Assembly (NCBI GenBank): GCA_033064195.1
Contig: JARBJD010000091.1
Span: 124,001 to 188,000, forward strand
Source of the DNA: Blattamonas nauphoetae
Taxonomy: Eukaryota > Preaxostyla > Oxymonadida
Direction of reading: 5' to 3'
DNA: 64,000 bases
The position numbers were made by a program, and so were the translations under genes. Shown piece after piece: positions 1-11,026 of the stretch; positions within the stretch are counted from its first letter, which is position 1, and every line of letters starts with the position of its first letter. Under the pieces are notes generated by a model. It did not search any database. It saw only the letters and a program-made list of their open reading frames with translations, and was not told where the DNA came from.

Positions 1-303
1 TGGTGCTGACGAAGTTAAATGCTGGACTGTTCGCGCAGGCTCAAAGGCACCAAAAGCCGCTGGAGTGATCCATACTGACTTCGAAAAAGGCTTTATTGCC
101 GCAGAGGTGATGATGTACAATGATTTCAAGGAACACGGGTCATCAGAAGCGACTGTCAAGGCTGCAGGAAGATACCTGACAAAAGGAAAGGACTATGAAG
201 TTCAAGATGGTGACATCTGTCTATTTGTTTGTATTTGTTACTTGGTCATTTTTGGGACACCGTTTGCATTTAGAGGTTCAATGTTTCCAGGGGCAAGAAG
301 TAA
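1..303 (+). CDS. OLA1: OLA1/YchF GTPase/ATPase, 3' end only
   Basis: This is the last part of an Obg-like ATPase (YchF family), a translation- and stress-linked P-loop ATPase. The gene is cut by the left edge, so the nucleotide-binding part is missing. Exon 1 is read in frame from base 2 to 226 and shows the C-terminal TGS region: [20 protein letters not shown], then [22 protein letters not shown]-like and [10 protein letters not shown], all characteristic of the family. A 47-nt GT-AG intron (227-273) must be removed; exon 2 (274-303) then gives RFNVSRGKK and TAA, matching the usual KFN...KK end. Without that intron the frame runs into unrelated residues. Family assignment is firm; the upstream part cannot be judged. 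Confidence 0.93.
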
Positions 304-494
304 CTTGTCTACATCACAATCACATGCTCTTGCCCTTCTCATGCTGAAGAGACAAATTGAATGATTTTTTAGAAGTTGGAAGTTCAATAGTGTGGTGAAT
401 AACACAGAGATAATCGAGTATGTAAAATATGGAAAATCGCTTAATTCGGCGACTTCGAAACCTGCCTCGCCACGAATCACTTTCAACAGCAAGC

Positions 495-1419
495 ATGTCA
501 GACGAACGCGCCGATACCATCTACCTCGCCAAGCTCCAGGAACAAGCCGAACGTTATGAGGGTATGCATTACTTTCACTTGAACATCATTCTCCCAATCA
601 TACTTCATTTTCTGTCTCAAACTTTGTCCGTCAGAAATGGCCGATAGCATGAAGAAAGTTGCTAAAATGAACACTGAATTCTCATCTGAGGAGCGCAACC
701 TCTTCTCCGTTGCTTACAAAAACGTTATTGGAACCCGCCGTGCCGCATGGAGAATCATCTCAGCTGTTGAACAGAAAGAGGAATCTCGTGGTGAAACCGC
801 CAAAGTCGAGAAGATCCGCGCCTACCGCCAAAAGATTGAGGAGGAATTGACCAAGATCTGCAACGAAATTTTCGATCTCATCGACAACAACCTCATTCCC
901 CACGCCCCAACTGGAGAATCCAAGGTCTTCTTCCACAAGATGTTTGACCTTATATTTCTCTCGTACTTATTCATTTTTATTTTTCTTTCATTTTTTTATT
1001 ATCCCTCATTTCTGTCTCATCACCCTTTTCGTCTTTCTTCACATTAATTCTCTCGTTCATTCAGGAAGGGTGACTACTGCCGTTACATGGCTGAATACAC
1101 CACCGATGACAAACGCAAGGAAGCCGGTGACAAATCCCTCTCAGCTTACACCGCCGCCTCTGAGATCGCCAACGCAGATCTCCCACCAACAAACCCGATC
1201 CGCCTTGGTCTTGCCCTGAACTTCTCCGTGTTCCACTACGAAATCCTCAACAACCCCGAGCAGGCATGCACAATGGCCAAACAAGCCTTCGATGATGCCA
1301 TTGCCGAGCTCGACAACCTCTCCGAAGACTCCTACAAGGACACCACTCTCATCATGCAGCTCATTCGAGATAACCTCACCCTGTGGACCTCTGACGCCGG
1401 TGATGAAGGTGACAACTAA
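495..1419 (+). CDS. 14-3-3 family phosphoserine/threonine adaptor
   Basis: This 14-3-3 protein binds phosphorylated Ser/Thr peptides as a dimer in the cytosol. There are three exons: 495-561, 635-941 and 1065-1419, separated by introns of 73 and 123 nt (donors GTATGC and GTTTGA). The spliced product is 242 residues, the usual length. The start at 495 gives [20 protein letters not shown], the typical helix A. The phosphopeptide pocket is present: [13 protein letters not shown] (Lys51, Arg58) and [10 protein letters not shown] (the Arg-Tyr pair), plus FHYEILN and the final LTLWTSD helix. An in-frame ATG at 429 would add an unlike extension and is probably in the leader. The gene looks intact and conserved. 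Confidence 0.97.
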
Positions 1420-1635
1420 TCATCCGTTTTGAACACCAACAGAACCATTTTACTTTCAATACTTATTTCTCTTTTCTTTGCTCTTGTGGGAGTTGGTACA
1501 GTACTCCTGCGTATCTACATGTGGTAACACCTTGCTTTCTTTTGGCATTGTCTTTTGAATTGGATAATTGTTATGAATATACGGAATTATACATAGTGGA
1601 CCATCTTTTTTCTGTTCATTCAACATAGAGTTTTG

Positions 1636-2347
1636 ATGGGTGTATCAAACTCGAAGAAATTGAATTTGCTTGTAATTGGTCTTGACAATGCAGGAAAGTC
1701 AACAATTATTCAGCGAATGAAATCAAAAAGTGTTTGAATCGCATTCACCTTCATCACGAAATCTTGACGAATATTTGTTCAGAACACATACGAAATTCCC
1801 CCTACTCCTGGTATGAACTCTTCATACAAAATATATTCTCTTTTTCTGCCAATTTACCCCGTATTGATGATGAATGGAACCGCATCGTCAGGGTTTCAGA
1901 TAGAGAAATTCAAGACTGGAAAACTGAAACTAACTGTTTTTGACATGTCTGGGGATGAACGATATCGAAGTTTATGGGAGTTCTATTTTAAAGAAACAGA
2001 GGCTGTTGTTTTTGTCGTCGATGCAACCGATAGGAACAGAATGGGGAAGGTACACGATGAAATTGCAGTTTTACTTGAAAACGAGGGTGTGTTGCATCAT
2101 TTTTAGCAAATACCCAGATTTAGAAAAGAAACCTTTTCTTTTATTTGCCAATAAAATGGATCTTCCTGGAACCATGAATATATCTGAAATATCGAAAATT
2201 CTTCACCTGGAAGAAATGCAAGACCGTCCATGGACCGTCATGTTTTCCATTTTTCGAATCTATCTGCTTTTTAGTGCTACAAGTGCCCTTGAAGGAATTG
2301 GACTCGATGACGGACTCACGTGGATCGAACGACAAATAACAAAGTGA
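1636..2347 (+). CDS. ARL6: ARL6/BBS3-like small GTPase
   Basis: This is an Arf-like small GTPase closest in pattern to ARL6 (BBS3), which recruits the BBSome coat to membranes at the cilium base. There are five exons: 1636-1731, 1783-1810, 1892-2086, 2118-2241 and 2275-2347. Introns are 51, 81, 31 and 33 nt. The product is 171 residues. It starts MGVSN, with Gly2 available for myristoylation. Seen motifs: P-loop GLDNAGKST, switch I around TPGF, switch II DMSGDERYR, NKMD guanine motif and ATSALEG (SA motif). GFQIEKFKTGKL followed by DMSG is ARL6-like rather than ARF-like (which has DVGGQ). The catalytic Gln after DMSG is Asp here. The 31-nt third intron is chosen because it restores LENEDLEKKPFLLFANKMD; the retained reading hits a stop. 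Confidence 0.88.
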
Positions 2348-2615
2348 TACGTTCTTTCTTCTGATTGTTATTTTGCTTTCTACCAGTTTCTTTTCCGTTT
2401 TATTGATTTCTTCTCCTTGTTTTCGAGCATCTCACAAAACCTTGCTCTTTCTTGGTTCGAGTCTCCGTGATCGCTTCAATCTAATCGATTTTCTCTTTAG
2501 TGCAATTTCATTATCCTACTTTTTCTCGTTGCTTCGCTATTTGAACAGATCTCACCAAATCTGAATAACCTTATTTTTTTAATTGAAACACCAAGATCTT
2601 GAACTACTCAAGACT

Positions 2616-4888
2616 ATGAGTACGAAGAAGCCAAATTCCAATAGGTTTCAGGATATGGAGAATGAAATCAACCTTGATCAACCATTGACCTTCCAAAGGT
2701 CAGATGGAATCCATCTCCGTACTCGCCGAAGGAGAGATATTCCAATCGAAACAATAAGTCCGAACTTTACTCCTCACGAAACACAAGTCTTTCATGCACA
2801 GACCCAAACGGTATCGCCTTTTCATTTCCCATTCCGATGCAGTCGACTGTCGCGACAATTCAACAGTACCTTGAGATCGTCCAAAAGAATGACCCAAGCA
2901 ACCTTGTCACGTGTCTTACAGGACTCGCTGATCTATCATGTCTTCCTTTGTTCTCTTCTGATGTGAACAGCATCCCAAAATTTTGCAGAAACTTTTGTCG
3001 CGTTAAACGGAACTGAAACAATATGTTCAATCCTCTCGAAGCCTCTCACGCTCCCAAATATCGTTTGAACTTTGAATTTTGATAGAATTTTGTAGAAATC
3101 AATTCTAAGATTACTTCTAAATCTCGGTATTCTCTTCATTTTTTTCAGTGTTCAGCCTCCTCTAACGCCGACGTTTGCATTACTATTGTGAACTCTGGAC
3201 TGGGACCCAAACTTATTGAGTGGATTCAATCGGATAATCCAGAGATTGTTGACTATGCATGAACCTCTCACCAATTTTCATTATCTCAATAGACTTCTCT
3301 GACCATCGCGACAATGTTTGGACATCAGTCAGTGCCAGCCACTTATCTTCTAAATTTTGGTCTAAATGATGTTGTATCAACGTTTCTGGCGCACACAATT
3401 CAACAAACCACAACAATACGGGATAACGAATCTAATCGGTTCTATATTGATAAAATGCCACATGAGAGTACAGTTGATCACTTTCTTTGCATCTTGTGTG
3501 CCCTTTATTTGGATGAGAGAGAAGATACCTACCTCCAAAGAGATCTCCAACTCTCCTCATTTTTCCTTCTCTCTCCATCAACCCTCCTTCTCACGAAAGC
3601 AATCAAATGCATCAAAGCAATCTGTAAATCGAATCCATTTGGTCCCCAAACATTCTTCACGATTCAACAGGATTTTATCATCTTCAGAGAACAGATCCCC
3701 ACCCCGTGTCCACACATCATCATCTCCCTCCTCGCCACCCATACTTTCGAATTTTCTCAAACCTTTGACAATATCATAGCCCTTCTCACAATTGTCCAAC
3801 GAAGAAGAATCTGGGAGTCGGAAACGAAGACCATGAACCCATCCATGATCACTCATCCAAGTGCCTACGGAATGACAACAGATGAGAAGACCACCCTTAA
3901 TCTCCTTCTCGTTCGTTTCTCGGTCCAATCCCAATTCCTCGTGGCGTTATTAGCATTCTTTGGGTTTCTGTTATCATCAGATGAAAACACTTTCACCGAC
4001 TTCCTCATCAACAAAGGGATTCTCCAACTTGTTGGAAATGTTCTAACTTTTGCCACAATATCCAACAATATTGTGAAGAGAAAGACAACCACCGAAGAGC
4101 CACTCTTTCAACAGTTTATGGAGACTCACCTGGCCGGATTGGAATATGTCCGCTTTCAAGAATTGCAACATCTCGTTCCTGTTGGAATGCCGTACTTTCT
4201 CCCGACGCGTGAACAGATCGCTGAAGATCGAGACACGTTCATCAACACAGACAAATCGTCGTTCTATCATCACTTTAGGACGGAAGTGGACCAAGCAATC
4301 AACCCGGTTGTCGTTGAATGTCTTTTTATTCTCTCCAACATCTCGGGAGGAACACAGGAACAGACTCAGCTTGTTCTGACTCACACAATCGAATCTGAAC
4401 AAGGAACGTCAGACCTCTTTTTCAAGGTTTTGAACAAAGTTTACGAAGCATCGCCGCGTCCCATCCAGCACGAGATCGCAATCATCCTTCGGAACATCGC
4501 TTGTGGGAGTTCAGAGCAGAAACAAGAACTTATAAACTCTCTCATCTTTCTTCCCATGATCATCGAGACAGTCAATGAGCACCGAAGCGTGCAAAGCTCC
4601 GACAAGATCCTGTTGGAGATTATCGTTCTCTTGTTGGAAGAATTTTCCCAGATTCCAGTTCCGGAGACACCACATCAAGTTCTTACGCCAGAATATTTCT
4701 GTTGGATTCAATTCATCACCGTCGTCCAGACCCACCCATTCGAAGAGTATCTCGAGAGAGCTCAGCTTCAACCAAAGTTGGGTCTTGGACCACTCGCGAA
4801 GCGATTAGGCAGACTTTGGAACTTTGTGAACCAGAATATTGCTCCGCAATTCCTACGCAATCTTTCTTCCTCGGATGGCCTGGACTAA
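2616..4888 (+). CDS. Importin-alpha-like armadillo-repeat protein
   Basis: This probable karyopherin-alpha adaptor would bind nuclear localisation signals and importin beta. Five exons restore one frame: 2616-2810, 2843-2939, 2971-3062, 3149-3247 and 3293-4888; introns are 32, 31, 86 and 45 nt. The product is about 692 residues, longer than the usual 520-550. The N-terminus has a basic patch (RTRRRRD), placed like an importin-beta-binding segment but short. Armadillo units follow; ECLFILSNISGG and EIAIILRNIACGSSEQ match the importin-alpha helix-3 pattern with the key Asn, but the Trp of the usual W..SN motif is missing. The extra length lies in loops between repeats. The fold call is good; true NLS-binding function is inferred. 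Confidence 0.72.
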
Positions 4889-5617
4889 TCGAACAGTCAC
4901 CTCTTCTCGAGTTGTTCTACCATCTCTGTGTGAAGCCTGGTAGAGTGGTTATCAATAACTGACCTTTCAGAAGCCCAAGGTTTTGGAAGTCGCACTTTAA
5001 ATCGTCAAATGACTTCGAAAAGACTCGATGGAATTCGAAAATGAGAGTAGGAAAAGTACACTACATGAGGAGAAATTGATGATTAAGCTCTTTTGTTGGT
5101 TTTTGGCATCATTTTATCCTCAAAGGGCTCACTTCTCAGACCATTGAAGATTACTCTTCATTTTGAGCCTCAGAATCTCAAGACTCCACCTCATTTCTCT
5201 CACTTCATCAGCTATTGGAATCAAGCGATAGAAAGCTGATGTAGAACAAAAAGATTACTCCATTTGGACCGTTTTTTGATTTGCCGCCGATTAAAGGTTT
5301 CCGAAAAGGAGACTGACATAATGGGTTGATCGAGATCAAAACAAGAACAATAGACGAAGTGCTTCCAAAAAGATGAAACGAAGCGTACATCATGATTAAA
5401 TTGTAAGTGAGTTTTCTTCTCTTTTTCAACGCTAACAGAACTGTTGAACAATCTGAATTGTTCGAAATGTGACATTTTTGTCGGGAATTTCGAGTTCAGA
5501 CGGGCAGAGTATACATCATGTTTTGAACCTCTTTAAAACAATAGAACCACGCAAGTCATCATCTGGAATAGATTGCACATAGACAAAGAGCTAGAGTTTG
5601 TTCCTTCTCACTTTGCG
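4889..5617. other. Intergenic region with no supported gene
   Basis: This stretch lies between the importin-alpha-like gene and the mariner insertion. Small open frames on the minus strand (5208-5475) show no recognisable motif and no intron logic. It is probably 3' flank of the upstream gene and older decayed DNA. Confidence 0.5.
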
Positions 5618-5619
5618 TG

Positions 5620-5954
5620 TCGCCCTGGCCAGAAAAACTTGGGCGGGGTCAAACCCAATTGTTAGACTTTTCGATTAAATTCTCAGTTCATATTGTCAAT
5701 CTTCATGTTCCATATTTTCAAAAAACGCTAAGTAAAAAATTCATAGTGTCCTGATGGGTGAGGAATGCGATATGAGTGGTCTGATCTGCACGGCTATAGC
5801 ACTTATTGTCGAGATAATGTGAAAATAAACATATTCATAATGTTTTCCTCTCATTTCAACAAAGATTTTCGAGAAACTCCCACATGATGAATGTGAAATG
5901 GCAAAACAATGATCCTCTCTGATTCTCTTCTCTGAGTCTTTTCAGCCGCCTTTG
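5620..5954 (+). repeat. Left 335-bp terminal inverted repeat of the mariner
   Basis: The sequence begins TCGCCCTGGCC at 5620 and ends CAGCCGCCTTTG at 5954. Its reverse complement is found at 7325-7659. Similarity stops sharply at both inner boundaries, where the left arm continues with TTCTTTCTTCC and the right arm with unrelated sequence. Confidence 0.92.
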
Positions 5955-6031
5955 TTCTTTCTTCCAGATTTTTTCTTCCTCAACAAGAGCCATGAATCAA
6001 GGAAAACTGACAGAAACAAACTTCGACTGTA

Positions 6032-7051
6032 CTATTCGCCTTGGCGTCGAATGACATGTTCCAAACGAACCATCCATTCTCTGAAGATTTTGAGGCAATC
6101 ATTTCTGGTAATTTGAGCCATCTGGTCCAATATTTGTTGAGTGAGCTCTTGGGTAGTTCGATATCTCTTTTTCTCCATGTTTGTTTTCAGCTGTCCAAAA
6201 ATCGTAAAATCACACGGAGAAAGATCCGGTGAGTACGGAGGATGTGGGATGAGGGAGGGGCCGGAATGCTCTAAACATTGAGTTATCGTGGCAGCCTCAA
6301 GTGGCGCTGCGTTATCGTAAGAAACATTGGCGGGGTGAGTCTCGGGATGGTTGTTGAGATAGCGATCCATCGGTATCAGGATCCTATCTCTGAAAAAAGT
6401 TGCTGTCATCCGAGTGTTGGCTGTCTGTAATTCTACAACTGGAACGTGGTCGACTCCAAAAAACAAACTTCACATAACTTTTTTTGTCCAATGGTTCCTG
6501 GACGTTCGAGTTGCTCCAGGATTGGGCCCATTTACCCATATATGATTGTGGTGGTACTCAAATGTGAACTGGCTTTCGTCATCAGTGAAAATGTGTGCCC
6601 ATTTATTACGTTTGTTTGCTTTCAGAATTGATCGAATCTTTTTCCCTTCTGTCACTCGTACTCGTTTCTGTTCATCTTTCAAGGTGTGGGTGACGGCTTT
6701 GATTCGATACTTTATATGATGAATGTATTTTTGCACGTGTCGACGGACTGATGTTCTTAGCTTGGTCGACAGTTTGGTAATTTTAGCTTCAGAGCTATAT
6801 GGATCTCGTTCTATCTCCTGGACGACTGCTCTCGTGGTGGCAGCATTTGGTGGCCGACCTGGTGGCTTTCTCGATGTCAGTCGAAAGGAATCGGCATCTA
6901 ATTTCTTGTAGTAGTTTCGTACCGTTTGCAGGCAGGGTGTGTCAACGGAGGCGCGGAGCAAGTCTGCATAGTATTCTTTCGGTGTTAGTCCCCTCATACA
7001 ATTCGCTTGATTATTTGATCGGTCTCTGATTCTTGCAGATTCGACAGCCAT
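6032..7051 (-). pseudogene. mariner (DD34D) transposase with one premature TGA
   Basis: This would be the cut-and-paste transposase of the surrounding element. The frame runs from ATG at 7051 to about 6032, some 340 codons, as expected for mariner. An N-terminal helix-turn-helix region precedes the catalytic core. The three acidic residues are visible: FTDDESQF (first Asp), SYDNAAP (second) and PPYSPDLSPCDF (third), with 34 residues between the last two, which defines DD34D. A single in-frame TGA at 6470-6472, after HWTKKVM, splits the frame; the reading continues in the same frame with SLFFGVDHVP. The second motif is YDNA rather than the usual HDNA. Transposase may be supplied by other copies elsewhere in the genome. 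Confidence 0.88.
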
Positions 7052-7324
7052 TAAAAAATTTGGACACCAAACTCAGAATCGATATTTTACAGATATTTCA
7101 GTTGTGTGACATCGGTTTGACTCTTCTTTTCCTCACCTCTTGTAGTTCTTCGTGTTGAAAACGATTTCACTCGTTTTCAAACCTTGAAACAACACCGGTC
7201 ATTTCGACTCGTGAGATCGAAGGATTTATGACTCTAGAAAACTGCATCTAGGCAGTATTGAGCAATGTCAATAGAAAATTGCTTGATGGGATCAACAAAG
7301 ATGGTCTGGACTTGAGATGATCAT

Positions 7325-7659
7325 CAAAGGCGGCTGAAAAGACTCAGAGAAGAGAATCAGAGAGGATCATTGTTTTGCCATTTCACATTCATCATGTGGG
7401 AGTTTCTCGAAAATCTTTGTTGAAATGAGAGGAAAACATTATGAATATGTTTATTTTCACATTATCTCGACAATAAGTGCTATAGCCGTGCAGATCAGAC
7501 CACTCATATCGCATTCCTCACCCATCAGGACACTATGAATTTTTTACTTAGCGTTTTTTGAAAATATGGAACATGAAGATTGACAATATGAACTGAGAAT
7601 TTAATCGAAAAGTCTAACAATTGGGTTTGACCCCGCCCAAGTTTTTCTGGCCAGGGCGA
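7325..7659 (-). repeat. Right 335-bp terminal inverted repeat of the mariner
   Basis: This arm is the reverse complement of 5620-5954, starting CAAAGGCGGCTG and ending CCAGGGCGA just before TA. No mismatch was seen when the arms were read against each other; an alignment would settle this. Confidence 0.92.
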
Positions 7660-7661
7660 TA

Positions 7662-8967
7662 ATCTCAGTATGAAAATGTCGGAAAATCAGATTGAGTTGG
7701 GCGATTCGTATTGAAAGGACGCGTGCATTTTTTCTCGAAAAGGATCAGATATCTCATTTCAGAATTGATTGAACAAAAAAGTCACATTTTGCCATCCTTT
7801 ATCATCGAAATGTATTCATCAAATGGGAGTGGAGACCTCTTTTTTCCTGGTCTGAAGCTGGTTGGCTTTTTGATGAACATGGCTCCATCTTCTCCTTCGT
7901 CGATTGATAAATCCTCACCATCGACGTAATTGTCATCCAATTTTCGACCTGAATGGATTTGGTGCTTGCGTGGTGAGGGTTCTGGCACTTGTCCAACAGA
8001 ACTGTGAGGGCGTTTTTCTGCCTGTGGCAGGAGCTAATATTGTCCATTTTTCTTGTCGTGAAAGCAATGAAAATGAGAAGGAACACACTTTCTCACTGGT
8101 TTCGTCTCCGGTATCTTCCCTACACGATCCTCGATCGAGCATCCTCATTCTTTGTACAAATCGAGTCTGTTGATGACCCTCTTACAGCGAAACGGAAGAG
8201 GGCGCCAGAGATACTTTGTGATCCCGTCGAAATCGATCTCCGGGACCTCTTGTGGAAAGGGAGGTGAGAAACAGAAAACTCTGACGTTCCGTCCTGATCC
8301 AAGGCTTCCACAACAAATGCCGCATTTTGATGGAGTATTTCGCGAATGACATGTTATATTCGATTGTCCAGTTGTCCTCTTTGATCTTTGTGGAACACCA
8401 CAATTGCTAGATCGGTGAGCTGTTGCTACTCAAAAAAGTCTGTTTGAGATTCCTCTCGTGAAATCGGAATCCTCCAATTCTCCTTCAAATCTTAACTCGT
8501 TCAGATTCTTGTAGTGTCGCAAGCTCACGAGCCGCTTCCTTTCTCCTGATGCAATCTGGACAGTCATTCGTCCTCCGTCTGGATTCTCGCAGATCCGTCG
8601 TTAACTCCAAAAGGTACTATAGCCCATTTTATTTCCTGTTTCTATTTCCAGTTGTTGCCAGATTTCCTGTTTCGTTTGACTTATCGACCTCACACGTATT
8701 CATCTGGACGGATCTCCAGAGACAAAACGTTGTTCTTTTGAACTCTCTTCAGAGTGATTGACTGTGAAATCCAATATAGCGGCCTGCTGGCGATCACTTT
8801 GCGACTTTCGTGATGGCGGTGGGTGGGTGAGCTTCTCTCGAACATGTCGTATTTTTTTAAAGTGTTTTCTTGCAGAATCAATCCAACTTTTGGAGTTCGT
8901 GAACCCGCAAGAAACAAGAAAGTCCATTGAAAAATGGAGTGCGAGGACTGATCCAACATCAAGCGGT
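7662..8967. other. Unassigned region with short overlapping open frames
   Basis: There are many overlapping frames of 60-105 codons on both strands and none has a recognisable motif. The plus-strand frame ending near 8267 (YTILDRASSFFVQIES, then VEIDLRDLLWKGR) and the next frame (KTLTFRPDPRLPQQMPHFDG, to 8349) read like coding sequence broken by a frameshift. They may be the remains of a host gene or an unknown element. I see no intron that joins them cleanly. Confidence 0.35.
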
Positions 8968-10477
8968 TTAATTCTGCTCTTTTGACAATTTGACAGACAG
9001 TTCGTCGCAAGATTTTTCATCTTGTCTACACTTTTTTCGACAAAAACATTGAAAACAAAATAGAATAGTGGGTCCGCAAAGTGATTTTATTGCATGTGGG
9101 ATCCGTCCTGGACTGAAAAGATCATCAAGATCGTCGGACGCTGGGTAGAAGAGGGAGTTGAGATCAGGAGTGAGAAGGTGTTGTTGGTTTGGTTGGAGGT
9201 GAACAGTGTCAGGAATGATGTCTGGAACGCGACTGAGTGCTATCTGTGAGTTGATCGGATGCAATCCGCACACTGAAAATGAATGCTGAATGGAGCGGTG
9301 GGAGAGAGCTGAGTCGGTGGCCCGGAGGAAGGTCTGCATGAATGATTGACGATGGTCAGCTGCAGCGACAGCGAGATGGTCGGGAATAGTTTGGGCAATG
9401 ATGTTCCTGATGATGGCATTGATAGATTGGTCCACCGGCTGAGTGAACCTGGAAGTGTTGGTGGGATAAAGACGATGTTGATGAGATTGTCCTTCGCAGC
9501 CCTCAAAACTTCGGCATGTTTGTGATTTGGGGCTCCGTCAGGTCACAGATGAGTGTGGGTGAGAGGGATGTGGATTTTTTGCGTTTATTAGTGATTGCTG
9601 GTGTAATCTGAGATAGAAAGTAGTTTTTGAATGTTTCCTGATTGAGATGCCGTTGTCCGATGGGATACAACGAGAGGATTGGAGTGGTGAAGGGTACTAG
9701 GTCTGGTGGAGTGTTGACTGTGGGAAGGATGACCGACTTCAGAGTTGCATCGCCATCCGCCACCACGAGGAAAACAATGGTGGCCGCTGGGATTGTGGGG
9801 GAGAGGGGCATGACAGCGACGACATCAGGAGTGGTTGTGGCGACCTCTGGGGTGAGGTGGGCGACGGTGTGGAGATGGGTTTCGTCCATGTTGAAGAACA
9901 AGTGTGAGGGGATGTGTACAGTTTCTAGGAATTGACGAAGCTGATCGAACCACGGTTGAATGAAAGGTTAAGTGCAGCTGCAGACATGATATATGTTCAA
10001 ACTGGTTGGTGTGACAATCTCGACGTTTGGTTGTCGATTCAAGTAGTTGTCTCCAAAACTTCTGCCGAGCTGAGGAGGAGGATTTTCGTTTTGATAGTGG
10101 TCGATGAGGATGGTATTGACCTGAGAAGACGAATAGAAGATCACGTGAAATCTGCGTTGTCAAATCATTCGGTGTTGGAAGTCGACGTGGACGAATTTTT
10201 TCCTCAACCCAGTTGTTTAAAAGGCTGTTTTCCGCATCACGAAACTTCGAGTGCGGCCCTCTCTTCCCGGGAGTGTATCCTTTCTCAATCGATTGCACAC
10301 GGAAGGACACTTCTTTCTATTGCATTCGAGATGCTTGACGAGATCATCTGGATTAGATGGCCAGAGAGTTCTTATAGTGTCCCAAGCCTGTTTCGTGATA
10401 CTGGCACGCTCACCTCGCGATATCAAACTGAACGGTAGTTGAGCATCATCGATCATTGAAGCAAGGAGCTGTGCCAT
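8968..10477 (-). pseudogene. pogo/CENP-B-type transposase, several frameshifts
   Basis: This is a degraded Tc1/mariner-superfamily transposase of the pogo/Tigger kind, read from 10477 down to 8968. The N-terminal part starts MAQLLASMIDDAQLPFSLI (10477). A CENP-B-like DNA-binding segment follows in another frame (KFRDAENSLLNNWVEEKI, about 10250-10190). The DDE core has FFNMDETHLH (first Asp, near 9890), DGAPNHKH (second, near 9535) and QPVDQSIN (third, near 9425), each needing a change of frame relative to its neighbours. I count at least four frame breaks over roughly 500 codons. No terminal repeats were identified with confidence. It cannot make an active protein. Confidence 0.8.
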
Positions 10478-10546
10478 AAATCAGCCCTGATCGTGCTGTT
10501 CACGAGACCATCCACATCCATTTGGCTGGAACGTCTCACGATCATG
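10377..10546 (-). repeat. Left arm of a 170-bp inverted duplication (pogo 5' end)
   Basis: This arm covers the start codon region of the pogo transposase plus upstream sequence and is inversely repeated at 10857-11026, with about 310 bp between the arms. Only a handful of mismatches were seen, for example GAACGG versus GAATGG. Confidence 0.85.
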
Positions 10547-10856
10547 ATGGTTGGGTGAAGGCTGTGTGCTAACGAGTTAATTTGAATATATCAATATTTC
10601 AGGACCTGATATGTGATCATCACTGCCATCCACATGAACGGCTTCTGAATGGTCCATCAAAAATTTGATGTGATTTTAGGACGAACTTTTTTTGAAAACG
10701 CACCATATAGTTTTGCGTCCTTTCAATCAGAACTGCCAAGTTGGAAGTGATTGTTGACTATCTTCACGTTGTTCGGTCCAACTTTCGCTGACTGTGGATA
10801 ATGCTCCAAAAATACCAAGATTTCATCAATACAGAGCCATATATGCTCCATCCTAC

Positions 10857-11026
10857 CATGATCGTGAGTCGTTCCAGCCAAATGGATGTGGATGGTCTCA
10901 TGAACAACACGATCAGGGCTGATTTATGGCACAGCTCCTTGCTTCAAAGATCGATGATGCTCAACTACCATTCAGTTTGATATCGCGAGGTGAGCGTGCC
11001 AGTATCACGAAACAGGCTTGGGACAC
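10857..11026 (+). repeat. Right arm of the 170-bp inverted duplication
   Basis: It carries the same pogo start on the plus strand (ATG near 10926, then MAQLLASKIDDAQLPFSLI) but ends after about 33 codons at AWDT, followed by unrelated sequence. This makes two pogo copies head to head, the right one only a fragment. Confidence 0.82.

Larger units (their letters stand above)
5620..7659 (-). mobile_element. mariner-type DNA transposon with long inverted repeats
   Basis: This 2,040-bp element is bounded by 335-bp terminal inverted repeats that I read as identical. It encodes a DD34D transposase on the minus strand. The right flank has TA (7660-7661) directly after the repeat; the left flank has TG (5618-5619), so one copy of the TA target duplication appears mutated. 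The ends begin TCGCCCTGGCCAG. The identity of the two arms suggests recent insertion or arm homogenisation. Ordinary mariners have repeats of about 30 bp, so the length here is unusual. Confidence 0.9.

Noticed and set aside
6470-6472. TGA in the mariner as a possible recoded codon
   Set aside because: TGA ends the ARL6-like, giant and Tc1 frames at the expected places, so a recoded TGA is unlikely; a nonsense mutation is simpler.
8549-8761. Apparent intron GTACTATAG...TTTCCAG at 8614-8651
   Set aside because: Splicing it shifts the frame into an early stop and leads to no known protein.
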